In this document: in pieces, positions 16,373 through 25,135 of the stretch
Layout: every line of letters begins with the position of its first letter
How positions within the stretch are numbered: position 1 is the first letter of the stretch
NCBI GenBank assembly: GCA_025210485.1
Contig: JAOARN010000022.1
Coordinates: 1 to 47,619 of the forward strand
Direction of reading: 5' to 3'
DNA length: 47,619 bases
DNA from: Marinifilaceae bacterium
Lineage (GTDB): Bacteria; Bacteroidota; Bacteroidia; Bacteroidales; Marinifilaceae
Program-made: the position numbers and the translations under genes
The notes under the pieces: model-generated
The model's input: only the letters and a program-made list of their open reading frames with translations
The model's database searches: none
What the model was told of the DNA's origin: nothing

Positions 16373-16798
16373 ATGAAAAAGCAAAACTATAGTAAATTAA
16401 AACAGCTTGCCGAACGAATGTTTTTTGAGGGGGATTCTAATACCCAAATAGCAGAAGATCTAAATCTTAGCAAAGTAACAATAAGCAAATGGCGCAAATT
16501 AGAAAACTGGGATGAAAGAAAAGCTGAACTCACAGCCTCACCACACAAGATAAAAGAATTACTCCTTAAAGAATTACAAAAACTTTCGAACGGAGAGACA
16601 TCTAGCATAAATGCAGATGCTATATCTAAGTTAAGCAGAGTAATAGAAGCAGTTTCTGGAAAAGTATCTACACAGGTAGTCATAACAGTATTCAAAGAAT
16701 TTGATAACTGGATGAGTTCTCAAGATCCCGAAATGGCTATCCAATTTACCGAATTTCATAAACAGTTTGTACTATATAAAGCCTCTCTAGAATCATGA
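16373..16798 (+). CDS. Terminase small subunit (DUF1804-like)
   Basis: 141 residues with a clear N-terminal helix-turn-helix (about 8-45: AERMFFEGDSNTQIAEDLNLSKVTISKWRKLENW) followed by a helical domain. Small terminases of Mu-like phages (DUF1804) recognise phage DNA and recruit the large subunit. An ATG 6 nt upstream (16367) is possible. It overlaps the large subunit gene by 4 nt (ATGA). It opens the rightward late operon. Confidence 0.82.
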   Translation: MKKQNYSKLKQLAERMFFEGDSNTQIAEDLNLSKVTISKWRKLENWDERKAELTASPHKIKELLLKELQKLSNGETSSINADAISKLSRVIEAVSGKVSTQVVITVFKEFDNWMSSQDPEMAIQFTEFHKQFVLYKASLES

Positions 16799-18354
16799 AA
16801 GCAATAGACAAACTTATAAAAGACTACGAACAACATTGTCAGAAAATTGCTCAGTCTACATCTATTGATATAAATGAAAGTATAGCAGAAAAATCAAAAC
16901 GAAAGAAAAGATTAGAGAGTAATTATATTAATTGGTTTGAATATCATTTTCCTCAATATGCAAAATCTCCTTGTGCTAAATATCACAAAAAGATGGCGAA
17001 AATTATTGATGATAATGATATTCTAGATTTTTTGGCAGAAATATTCCGTTCTGGTGCAAAATCAGTTCATTTGGATATGGGCATTCCTCTTTGGCTTTAT
17101 GTTCGTGGTAAATTAAAATTTATGCTCTTAGTTGGAGAAACAGATCCAAAGGCTAAGAAACTAATTTCAGATATACAATCTCAGCTACAATACAACCAAA
17201 GATTCATAAATGATTATGGTCGTAAATTTAAATATGGAGATTGGGCTGATGGTGATTTCACAACCACCGATGGGACTAAGTTTGTATCAATGTCAATTGG
17301 GCAATCCGTAAGAGGTATAAGAGAAGGAGCTGAGAGACCTGATTATATAGTTATTGATGATGTGGATACAAAAAAACGTTGTAATAATGAAAGACTTAGT
17401 CGTGAAGCTTACGAATGGGTATGGGAAGATTTAAAAGGATGTTTTGATGAAGGAGCAAAAAGACAAAGATTTGTTGTAGCTAACAATAATTTTCATAAAA
17501 ACACAATTATTAATCAGCTTAAAACCGAGTTTAATAGAATAAACAAAGAGACAAAAGAACGAGGAGACAAACAGACACATTTCGTTCTAAGTGTAAATGC
17601 CGTAAAAGATGTTGTCAATTTTGAACCTTCCTGGCCAGAGAAAACAGATAGCGAATATTGGAGGATAAAATTCCATAAAACCCCCTATCGTTCGTTTATG
17701 CGTGAATATATGCATACTCATATTCAGGAAGGTGCTATTTTTAAAAATAAGCAGATTCAGAAAACTAAAATTCTTAGGCTAGATCAATATGATGCCTTAT
17801 GTCTATATGGCGATTTATCATATAAAGATAATGCTGATTACAAAGCAATGATTTTGGTAGGTAAAAAAGGCAAGGATTTTCATATTATAGATGCTTTTGT
17901 TAGACAATCTTCACGAGCAAATGCAGCTTCATGGTTATATGACACATATGAAAAATACAAATTGCAAAATTTTGCAGTATCCTATCTAATTGAAGGATTA
18001 TTCGCAATGGATGATTTTGTTTCTGATTTTGATGCTGAAGGAGACAGACGAGGTTATTACATACCTGTAGTAGCGGACAAGAAATCTAAAGCAAATAAGT
18101 TTGATAGAATTGAAAGCATGAGTGGATACTTCGAAAGAATGAATGTTTTCTTTAATGACAAACTAATGCAAACAGCGGATTTTATCGCATTAATTGAGCA
18201 AATTCTTGTTTTTGAGAAAGGAAGTGGTGCACATGATGATGCTCCTGATGCTCTTCAATCAGCTATAGCAAAATTAAACAATGTATGCAGAGTTGAAAAT
18301 TTTAAAGCTCGAATTAAATCCAGAAGTACCAAACGCAGAAAAAACAGATTTTAA
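16795..18354 (+). CDS. Terminase large subunit (Mu gp28-like)
   Basis: 519 residues. The packaging motor couples ATP hydrolysis to DNA translocation and cuts DNA. A Walker B-like YIVIDDVD lies at 184-191 and the nuclease part has acidic clusters at LYGDLSYKD (about 343-351) and AHDDAPDAL near 484-492. The expected Walker A loop is not canonical: the region HLDMGIPLWLYVRGK (about 92-106), before FMLLVGE, has no GKS/GKT. The gene overlaps the small subunit and abuts the Gp36-like gene, as in Mu-type packaging modules. Confidence 0.88.
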   Translation: MKAIDKLIKDYEQHCQKIAQSTSIDINESIAEKSKRKKRLESNYINWFEYHFPQYAKSPCAKYHKKMAKIIDDNDILDFLAEIFRSGAKSVHLDMGIPLWLYVRGKLKFMLLVGETDPKAKKLISDIQSQLQYNQRFINDYGRKFKYGDWADGDFTTTDGTKFVSMSIGQSVRGIREGAERPDYIVIDDVDTKKRCNNERLSREAYEWVWEDLKGCFDEGAKRQRFVVANNNFHKNTIINQLKTEFNRINKETKERGDKQTHFVLSVNAVKDVVNFEPSWPEKTDSEYWRIKFHKTPYRSFMREYMHTHIQEGAIFKNKQIQKTKILRLDQYDALCLYGDLSYKDNADYKAMILVGKKGKDFHIIDAFVRQSSRANAASWLYDTYEKYKLQNFAVSYLIEGLFAMDDFVSDFDAEGDRRGYYIPVVADKKSKANKFDRIESMSGYFERMNVFFNDKLMQTADFIALIEQILVFEKGSGAHDDAPDALQSAIAKLNNVCRVENFKARIKSRSTKRRKNRF

Positions 18355-18759
18355 ATGGAACGATTCATTCAAGAACAAGACTATTCATTATTGATAAAAA
18401 ATGAGATTAAAAGCTTATTGGTGGATTCATATGAAGACACTAAACTAATGATAGCTGAATTAACCGCCATAGATCAAATTAAGAATCATTTATCAATTGA
18501 CTATGATATAGATAAAATATTTTGTGGCGAAACTAGAAACCATTTTATAATAATGAATGTGATTGATATCGCCTTGTATCATTTGTACACTTCTCAAGCA
18601 CCTGATAGAATGCCAGAACATCGTTCGCAAAGATATGAGGATGCCTTGAAATGGCTTAGAGGAGCAAAAAAAGGAGAATATGCTTATTTGCCAAAAAAGG
18701 AAAATCAAAATGTGAATATGAGGGTTAAATCCCACAAAAGGAATAATCACAAATGGTAA
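18355..18759 (+). CDS. Gp36-like head-tail connector protein (DUF1320)
   Basis: 134 residues starting at the base after the terminase stop. The core AELTAIDQIKNHLS ... VIDIALYHLYTSQAPDRMPEHRSQRYEDALKWLRGAKKGE (residues about 34-102) matches the small helical Gp36/DUF1320 family that Mu-like phages use at the head-tail joint. The C-terminus is Lys/Asn-rich and probably disordered. In Mu this gene lies after the capsid gene; here it is between terminase and portal. Confidence 0.75.
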   Translation: MERFIQEQDYSLLIKNEIKSLLVDSYEDTKLMIAELTAIDQIKNHLSIDYDIDKIFCGETRNHFIIMNVIDIALYHLYTSQAPDRMPEHRSQRYEDALKWLRGAKKGEYAYLPKKENQNVNMRVKSHKRNNHKW

Positions 18760-18765
18760 TACCCG

Positions 18766-18782
18766 TTTAAATACTGTTTAAA
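18766..18782. repeat. TTTAAA-N5-TTTAAA boundary motif, copy 3
   Basis: TTTAAATACTGTTTAAA lies in the 56-bp gap between the Gp36-like gene and the portal gene, 33 nt before the portal start. The half TACTG/CGCTG shares CTG with copy 1. Confidence 0.6.
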
Positions 18783-18815
18783 TTCAATTTTCAGCCAATT
18801 AAAAATAATTTTAGT

Positions 18816-21371
18816 ATGAATATAGGTAAAACATTAAAATCGTTTAAATTTTCGGCTTTATCGCAAAAATCTAAAAAAGTAGTTTCAAAACCAAGAAATG
18901 ATAAAATTATAGCCAAGATTGTAGGTGAGTTTAAAGATTCCTCCAGAAAGGATATTAACAAATGGAGAGAGGCATTAGAAACAATAAATAATATAGATGA
19001 TCCACGCTGGGCAGATTATCATGATTTACTTGATGACCTGATGACAGATGGGCATCTACAGGCTCAAATTCAAATCAGAAAGCTTGCAACGAAGTCTTCT
19101 AAGTTTATTGTTTTGGATAAAAAAACAGGAAAGGAAGTAGCTGAAAAAACCGAATGGTTTAAATCTTCATGGTTTTATAATTTCTTGGATCTGGCTTTAG
19201 ATTATTTCTTTAAAGGATATAGAGTATTAGAATTGACCGATACTGGGAAAATGAATTTTGAACTACTTCCACCAAGAAATATTGTTCCTACTAAAAAAAT
19301 CATGCTATTGGAAACCACTGGAGACAAGGGAATACATTATAATGACAATAGTTTAAGAGATTATATTATTGAAATTGGCGAGCCTAGCTATTTAGGCATA
19401 TTAAATGATATAATACCGCAGCTTATCTGGAAAAGAAATGCACAACAATCATGGGCGGAATTTTCAGAACGTTTTGGCATGCCATTAATTACTGCGACTA
19501 CAACCCAAAGAGATGCAAAAGAATTAGATAAAATAGAAGAAATGCTTTCTCAACTTGGCGAGGCTGCACAAGCGGTATTCCCTGAAGGAACTAATATTGA
19601 TATTAAAAATGATGGCAGTAAAGATGCCTATCAGGTTTATGATAAGCAAATAGACAGGACAAATTCTGAGATATCTAAACCTATTGTTGGAGGTACTATG
19701 GTTTCGGATAATGGTTCCTCAAAAAGCCAAAGTGAGGTTCATGAAAGAACCTTAGATAACAAAATATCAGAAAGCGACAGAGTATTTATTGAGTTTTTGG
19801 TGAATGATAAACTAATCCCGATAATGAACAAATTTGGGTTTAATTTCTCAGAAAATGAGAAATGGAGTTTTGATCGCAGTCAGGCAATACCAATTAAAGA
19901 TCATTGGGCAATAGTGAAAGAGGCTTTAAGAGAGTTTGATATAGATGAAAAATGGATTAGCAAGACTTTTAATATTCCAATATTAGGCAAAAAGAAAAAG
20001 GAGGATAGCGCAAATTTTAAGAAGCCTCTGTCTAATGAAAAACAGGCAGAGGCAAGCTATAATTTTCCTAATATTAATGATTTTCCTAAAGCAATATTCA
20101 AAGCTGAAAGCAAAAGCTTTAATAAGGAAATAGAGAGTTTGCAAAATGAAATCTTAGATAAGACTTATCACAATAAAAATTGCGATAAAGAAATTTTCCA
20201 GAAATCTATTTTGGTAGGAAAACATTTAACCAAAGGCTTGCATAAAGGTTGGGGAGATAGAAGATTAAAGATTGATTATAATGCTACAGACCATAAGGCT
20301 TTAGCCTTTATGGAGTACAATCTGTTTCATTTTTCCCATGCTAGAGAATTAGCAGGATTAGCTAAGATAAATGAATTGCTTATAGATAAAGAAAAGCTTC
20401 AAATTAGAAACTTTTCAGATTTTAAAAGACAAGCTGAACCTTTTGTTAATAAATTAAATACTACTTGGTTAGAAACTGAGTATGATTTTTCTATTGCGGT
20501 AGGGCAAAATGCGAGTAGCTATCATCGGTTTTTAAGTGAAAAAGATACGGTTACAAAATATATAAAATACCAAACAGCAGGGGATAATGAAGTAAGAGAT
20601 GAGCATGCTTTATTGGATGGATTGATTTTTAATATAGAAGACCCTGAGGCAAGAAGAATATGGCCACCTAATGCATGGAGATGTAGATGTGAGTTTATTC
20701 AATATTTAGGCAAAGCCAAAACTATTACTTCAGGTAAGCAAGCTATTAAAATACTTGAAGATGCATTGGGAGACAAGCAAAAGAAAATCATGCTGAAAAA
20801 CAGAGGAGATATCGGTCAGGTTTTCACTTTTGATCAATTCTATATGGCATACAAAGAAAAGGATTTCAACAAAAAGATTAATGACTTAAAATTCACCGAT
20901 TATGGTTTAGATCCATTTTCAAAGATAGCTAAAGACAAATCTGAGATTATCCTAGATGAAACCATTACTGGAGCTAATGTAAAAGACCTATTTAAAAAGA
21001 AGAAAAACACCAATTATATGGGATTTAAAGACTATTTAAATAGAAAAGTAATCTTGACCAACAAAGTATTTAAAAATCATACAAAAGGTAAATATCTAAA
21101 TAGTGAAGAACAAAGACATTTGCTTTTCCCCCATTTAGAAGAGCTTTTAAAATCACCTGATGAGATTTATATGAGAAGTAAAGGAGGTAAAACAATTCAG
21201 CTAAGATATGTTAAGTTTTATAAGCAAAAAATGTTCATTAGCGATGTTAGCATCAATGAAGGAAGAAATATTTTAGAAATACAAAATTGGTATTCAGCTA
21301 AGGATAAATTGGTAAAGGGAAAAGTTAAGGAGGATTTAAACCATGTAAGAGTTGGTCTTAAAATTAAATAG
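18816..21371 (+). CDS. Portal (DUF935) - MuF head protein fusion with C-terminal nuclease/toxin-like domain
   Basis: At 851 residues this is much longer than a Mu portal. Residues about 50-420 are DUF935 portal (DPRWADYHDLLDDLMTDGHLQAQIQIRK, then the WAEFSERFGMPLI core). Residues about 500-630 are the MuF/gp30 minor head domain with the family signature DEHALLDGL (about 594-602) and WPPNAWRCRCEF (about 616-627). After a linker, residues about 735-851 form an extra domain (FKNHTKGKYLNSEEQRHLLFPHLEELL, YVKFYKQKMFISDVS, terminal Lys-rich strand) that resembles PBECR phage nuclease/toxin domains related to barnase, EndoU and colicin E5/D. Portal and MuF are separate genes in Mu. The toxin call is from pattern only. 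Confidence 0.85.
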   Translation: MNIGKTLKSFKFSALSQKSKKVVSKPRNDKIIAKIVGEFKDSSRKDINKWREALETINNIDDPRWADYHDLLDDLMTDGHLQAQIQIRKLATKSSKFIVLDKKTGKEVAEKTEWFKSSWFYNFLDLALDYFFKGYRVLELTDTGKMNFELLPPRNIVPTKKIMLLETTGDKGIHYNDNSLRDYIIEIGEPSYLGILNDIIPQLIWKRNAQQSWAEFSERFGMPLITATTTQRDAKELDKIEEMLSQLGEAAQAVFPEGTNIDIKNDGSKDAYQVYDKQIDRTNSEISKPIVGGTMVSDNGSSKSQSEVHERTLDNKISESDRVFIEFLVNDKLIPIMNKFGFNFSENEKWSFDRSQAIPIKDHWAIVKEALREFDIDEKWISKTFNIPILGKKKKEDSANFKKPLSNEKQAEASYNFPNINDFPKAIFKAESKSFNKEIESLQNEILDKTYHNKNCDKEIFQKSILVGKHLTKGLHKGWGDRRLKIDYNATDHKALAFMEYNLFHFSHARELAGLAKINELLIDKEKLQIRNFSDFKRQAEPFVNKLNTTWLETEYDFSIAVGQNASSYHRFLSEKDTVTKYIKYQTAGDNEVRDEHALLDGLIFNIEDPEARRIWPPNAWRCRCEFIQYLGKAKTITSGKQAIKILEDALGDKQKKIMLKNRGDIGQVFTFDQFYMAYKEKDFNKKINDLKFTDYGLDPFSKIAKDKSEIILDETITGANVKDLFKKKKNTNYMGFKDYLNRKVILTNKVFKNHTKGKYLNSEEQRHLLFPHLEELLKSPDEIYMRSKGGKTIQLRYVKFYKQKMFISDVSINEGRNILEIQNWYSAKDKLVKGKVKEDLNHVRVGLKIK

Positions 21372-21460
21372 AGGACTTCGGCAAGTTAACCCCATTGCAG
21401 ATATTTAGAGAGTTGTGTCCTCAGCTTACAGAGCGCTCATATTTACAGGTATCACTTGCC
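21371..21460 (+). ncRNA. Candidate structured RNA with crossed complementary segments
   Basis: Just after the portal stop the sequence becomes less AT-rich than its surroundings. GAGGAC (21371-21376) is complementary to GTCCTC (21417-21422), and GGCAAGT (21380-21386) to ACTTGCC (21454-21460). The order A, B, A', B' is that of an H-type pseudoknot, or of two mutually exclusive hairpins. A palindromic GAGCGCTC lies at 21431-21438. No open frame covers it. Function unknown; a chance arrangement is not excluded. Confidence 0.35.
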
Positions 21461-21553
21461 TATGAAACAAAGTTACAAAAATTAATTTAAACACGGATAA
21501 AACAGAATAAAAATCACATTAACCATTAATAATTAACAACTAACAATTACAAA
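21461..21553. other. Gap before tape measure, TTAAT-type spacer
   Basis: The final 40 bases before the tape-measure start are TTAACCATTAATAATTAAC-like iterations, the prophage's recurrent spacer. No gene or clear promoter was seen. Confidence 0.45.
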
Positions 21554-23905
21554 ATGGCACATCCAAAAATTAAGCTTATTCTAGAGCTAAAGAATAAGGT
21601 AAAAACAGGATTAAGCAAGGCTAAAGAAAAGATAAATAGCAATGTTTCTGATATGAAGAAAAAGCTTTCTTCATTAAAGGATCATCATGTGAAAATGTTT
21701 TCTCAAATGCGCCAAGAAATACCTTTGTTAGACAAAGGCTTGAGTTTATTAGCTAATAGATATGTTTTGCTTGCTGGTGGATTAGTCAGCTTAGGAATTT
21801 TATTTGGGAAGGCAACTAGTAAAGCTGCTGATTTCAATGCAGAATTTCTACATATCAAGAATCTTAACCTCGATAAAAGCCAGGAGGAACTAAAAAAGTA
21901 TAAAAATACAATACTTGATACAGCTTTGGCTCTTGGAACTGAGGTGAAAGCAACATCAAAGGCATTCTATGATGTGCAATCAGCTACTGGGAAATATGGG
22001 GACGATGCAAAGCAAATTGTTGCTTCCGTGGGAAAATTTTCAATTGCGGTTGGTGCTGATTTGGGCGATACTGTAAATTCGACAACAAAAGCAATGAAAG
22101 CTTTTAAACTAGAAGTAGGCGACATTGATGCCTATCTGGAGAGTAATGCAAAAACAGTACAGGTAGGTATAACCACCTTCCAAGAATTAGCTAGAGTGCA
22201 AACCGAATATGCAGGAGCAGCAGCAGGTGCTGGACAAGATGTAAATACAGCAAATAAAATATTTGCAGCTTTTACTTCTATTGCTAAAGATAGCAATACG
22301 GCAGCTACTATGACAAAATCAGCATTTGAAGGTTTAACACAAAAACAAACCATTGCAGGACTTAAAGATATCGGTATTAGCATGTATGATGCAAAAGGCA
22401 ATATGAGAGATCTAAGCATGGTATTAAAAGAAGTATCTGGCAAATTTAAAACTATGTCGCCTAAGGCAATTGATGAAACTATAAATAAAATTGGAGGTCC
22501 TGAAGGATTAAGAAATTTATTTGTAAAATTAAAGATTGGGGCTAGCGACTTCTTTAATACATTGGAGGCTTTTGATAGTTCGAAATTTAATATTGATGCT
22601 GCACTAAGCAATGCTATGGGAGATTTTAACAAGCTTAAGGAACTTGGAATAAATCGTTTCAATACAGTATTGACTAATTTAGGAACTAGTGTTCTGCCGC
22701 CTTTGGTTAAGATATTAAATCAGTTTAACAATGCTATATTATGGGCAAAGAAGAATTCAAAGCTATTGAAGTCTGTACTAGTGGGTTTGATTGCAAGTTA
22801 TACGGCATACAAAGCAGTGCTACTTTCAGTAAATTTAATTCAAAAGGCAAAAACGATATTAAAATCTGTAAAAGCATTTATAATGCTAACTAAAGCAATA
22901 CGTACAGCAAGAAATGCACAGCTTATTTTCAATTTAGCAGCAAAAGCATCACCTCTTGGCTTAATCACTACTTTAATAGGAGGGGCAATTACTGCATTTA
23001 CAATATTTTCAAAGAAACAAAAGGAAGTGTCGAAGTTTCATTTACAAGCACAAGAGAATATAAAAAAAGAAACAAGTGAACTTAATAATTTATTCAAAGT
23101 CATAAATTCGAATAAAGCAGGTTCTGATAATAGAAACAAAGCCCTTAAAACCTTGCTTGACAAGTATCAGAAATATCTACCAAAACTTACCAAGGAGAAG
23201 GATGTATTAAAAGATATTGCCAGTTATCAAAAAACGATAAGTGATAATATATACAAGCAGAATATTCTTAAAGCAAGAGACAATGAAATAAAAGAGCTGT
23301 CAAAAGAAAGGGATGAGTACAAAGCATCAATAATTACAGAACTCAGGTCGTATCTTGATGATCAGAAAGGAGAAGCAAAAGGTCAGATAAGAGCAAATTT
23401 TGAAAAACACATAAATAGATATCTTGACACTTTTTATAAAAATAACAGAGACAGATTAAAAACATCTAAAGATATGTCTGTTCATAAATTAGAGGATATC
23501 TTCAGTGACGCAGGTGTTAATATACCAAGAAAAGGACTAGGATACTTTAGTTACAAAATCAACAGATTGGCATTTAAAGACTCTGATTTACGAGACTCAA
23601 TTAAAAATATAAATAAAGAGTATGAAACATATCTGAATACACTTGGTATTAAATCATCTACTAATGCAAATTCGTTGCCTAATAATGAAAACGCATTAAC
23701 TGAATCAACAACAACTAATCCAATCTCAAATATTGTAGGTTCAGCCAAACAAGTAAAGAATATTCAAATTAGTATTGATGCCATCCACAAAGGCGACTTA
23801 GTTGCCAATAGTGAAGAAAGCCAAGAGATGACAGTTGAAGAAATGGGAGACAAGCTAAATGAATTGATCCTTAGAACTATTAGAAATATTGAATTAAGCT
23901 ATTAA
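21554..23905 (+). CDS. Phage tail tape measure protein (TP901 type)
   Basis: 783 residues. It begins with a Lys-rich coiled coil (10-50), then residues about 90-310 match the TP901 tape-measure core (KAADFNAEFLHIKNLNLD, GTEVKATSKAFYDVQSA, FQELARVQTEYAGAAAGAG). Hydrophobic segments lie near 395-430 and 470-490, followed by a long helical region. Tape-measure length sets tail length, so the tail is moderate in size. It is encoded on the opposite strand to the sheath, tube and chaperone, about 10 kb away; in most phages it directly follows the chaperone. Confidence 0.9.
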   Translation: MAHPKIKLILELKNKVKTGLSKAKEKINSNVSDMKKKLSSLKDHHVKMFSQMRQEIPLLDKGLSLLANRYVLLAGGLVSLGILFGKATSKAADFNAEFLHIKNLNLDKSQEELKKYKNTILDTALALGTEVKATSKAFYDVQSATGKYGDDAKQIVASVGKFSIAVGADLGDTVNSTTKAMKAFKLEVGDIDAYLESNAKTVQVGITTFQELARVQTEYAGAAAGAGQDVNTANKIFAAFTSIAKDSNTAATMTKSAFEGLTQKQTIAGLKDIGISMYDAKGNMRDLSMVLKEVSGKFKTMSPKAIDETINKIGGPEGLRNLFVKLKIGASDFFNTLEAFDSSKFNIDAALSNAMGDFNKLKELGINRFNTVLTNLGTSVLPPLVKILNQFNNAILWAKKNSKLLKSVLVGLIASYTAYKAVLLSVNLIQKAKTILKSVKAFIMLTKAIRTARNAQLIFNLAAKASPLGLITTLIGGAITAFTIFSKKQKEVSKFHLQAQENIKKETSELNNLFKVINSNKAGSDNRNKALKTLLDKYQKYLPKLTKEKDVLKDIASYQKTISDNIYKQNILKARDNEIKELSKERDEYKASIITELRSYLDDQKGEAKGQIRANFEKHINRYLDTFYKNNRDRLKTSKDMSVHKLEDIFSDAGVNIPRKGLGYFSYKINRLAFKDSDLRDSIKNINKEYETYLNTLGIKSSTNANSLPNNENALTESTTTNPISNIVGSAKQVKNIQISIDAIHKGDLVANSEESQEMTVEEMGDKLNELILRTIRNIELSY

Positions 23906-23947
23906 TGTAATGATTAATTGTTAATTATAAATGTTTAATTATTAGAG
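23906..23947. repeat. TTAAT-type AT-rich intergenic spacer
   Basis: Iterations of ATTAATTGTTAATTATAAA between the tape measure and the tail-completion gene. Confidence 0.5.
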
Positions 23948-24454
23948 ATGAACGAATTTATAACGAAAATAGATAATTTAACTAAGCTATACCCCAAATT
24001 GCCAAAGCATGCAGGGGTATTGGCTGTAAATTTCTTTAAAGATAGGTTTAGGCAGCAAAATTGGATTAATCACAACACAAAGCCTTGGAAAGCAAGATCT
24101 AGAGATATAAACAAAAGAGGCATTCTTATAAAATCAGGTAGATTAAAACGAAGTATTAGAGTTACTAAAACTACCCCTGAAAGTGTAGAAATTGGAACTG
24201 ATGTTCCTTATGCTCAAATTCACAACGAGGGCGGCACAATTAATACAGTTGTTAAAGTTTCTACTCATACAAGAGATGCTCATACAAGAAAAAGAAAAGG
24301 GCGAACCGAAAAAGTTAGAGAACATACCGTATCTTCTCATTCTAGGAAAGTGAATATCAGAATACCAAAACGGCAATTTATTGGAAAATCTGCCGTACTG
24401 GAGAAACAAATCAGCAGACATATTCAAGCTGCGATAACTAAGGCAATTAAATAA
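23948..24454 (+). CDS. Virion morphogenesis / tail completion protein (Mu gpG, P2 gpS family)
   Basis: 168 residues, strongly basic. The family signature is plain: NFFKDRFRQQNW (28-39), KPWKAR (44-49), GILIKSGRLKRSIR (58-71), VEIGTDVPYAQIHNEGGTIN (78-97). A His/Arg/Lys-rich insert at about 102-135 follows, then PKRQFIGKS (about 141-149). The protein helps join tail to head. It lies after the tape measure in the rightward late operon. Confidence 0.88.
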   Translation: MNEFITKIDNLTKLYPKLPKHAGVLAVNFFKDRFRQQNWINHNTKPWKARSRDINKRGILIKSGRLKRSIRVTKTTPESVEIGTDVPYAQIHNEGGTINTVVKVSTHTRDAHTRKRKGRTEKVREHTVSSHSRKVNIRIPKRQFIGKSAVLEKQISRHIQAAITKAIK

Positions 24455-24533
24455 TTATTAATGGTAAATTGTTAATGATTAATCAAATAAAGCTGATATA
24501 TGAGAAATATCAACCATTAAAAACTAACAATTA
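24455..24533. repeat. TTAAT-type AT-rich intergenic spacer
   Basis: TTATTAATGGTAAATTGTTAATG near the start and CATTAAAAACTAACAATTAATG at the end are partly inverted copies of each other across this gap. Confidence 0.5.
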
Positions 24534-25028
24534 ATGAAAGAATTATATTTAAAAATACAGGAAGCTTTTGCTGAAAAGAAATATCTTTTTGAAAAATACA
24601 ATGTTCCAAGTATAAAGTATATTGACTTGTATAGAGGTCAGCCTCTTTCTCCAGAGCGATTTGAGCTATATGCTTTACCTGCCATTTTCCTAGAGTACAG
24701 TATTGATTGGAATACAAAGATAATGAGCTTAAGTGTGCATGTGGTTACAGATGCTAATCATTCCACATCAAGCATCGCTAATAATCAATTGTCTGGCATA
24801 CAGATTTTTGATATATATAATATAGTGAAGAGTATATTAATGGATTTGAGCAGTGAAACTACTACAAAGTTAAAGTTGATTGCAGAAAGACCTGCTGAAG
24901 CTGATGTGGTAAATTATCAAATCATAGATTTCAATTGTATAATAGAGGAACAACAGATGGAAGATAAATATAAAGAGGGAGTTGTGGAGACAATAAAACA
25001 AAGAAGTGGATTGAAATACTCAACATAA
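24534..25028 (+). CDS. Tail terminator / Gp37-like protein
   Basis: 164 residues, last gene of the rightward late operon and followed at once by a strong terminator. The sequence has the mixed alpha/beta plan of minor tail terminators: FELYALPAIFLEYSIDW (about 42-58), MSLSVHVVTDANHSTSS (63-79), YNIVKSILMDL, then VNYQIIDFNCIIEE at about 125-138. In Mu-like phages a Gp37 protein follows the virion morphogenesis gene. Family match is moderate; gene order supports it. Confidence 0.65.
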   Translation: MKELYLKIQEAFAEKKYLFEKYNVPSIKYIDLYRGQPLSPERFELYALPAIFLEYSIDWNTKIMSLSVHVVTDANHSTSSIANNQLSGIQIFDIYNIVKSILMDLSSETTTKLKLIAERPAEADVVNYQIIDFNCIIEEQQMEDKYKEGVVETIKQRSGLKYST

Positions 25029-25054
25029 AAAAAGGAGCATTTGCTCCTTTTTTT
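25027..25054. terminator. Bidirectional intrinsic terminator
   Basis: An A run, the stem GGAGC-attt-GCTCC (25034-25047) and a T run form a symmetrical hairpin directly after the last rightward late gene. It ends that operon; the A run would let it also stop transcription on the minus strand. Confidence 0.88.
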
Positions 25055-25135
25055 AATTAACTTAATTTTTTTATTTTTGATATAATATTATTACATAATT
25101 TTATTTTACTTTTATAATCATTAATTAATAGATGT

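Noticed and set aside
22132..22662. 176-codon minus-strand frame inside the tape-measure gene
   Set aside because: It is antisense to the conserved tape-measure core and shows no domain.
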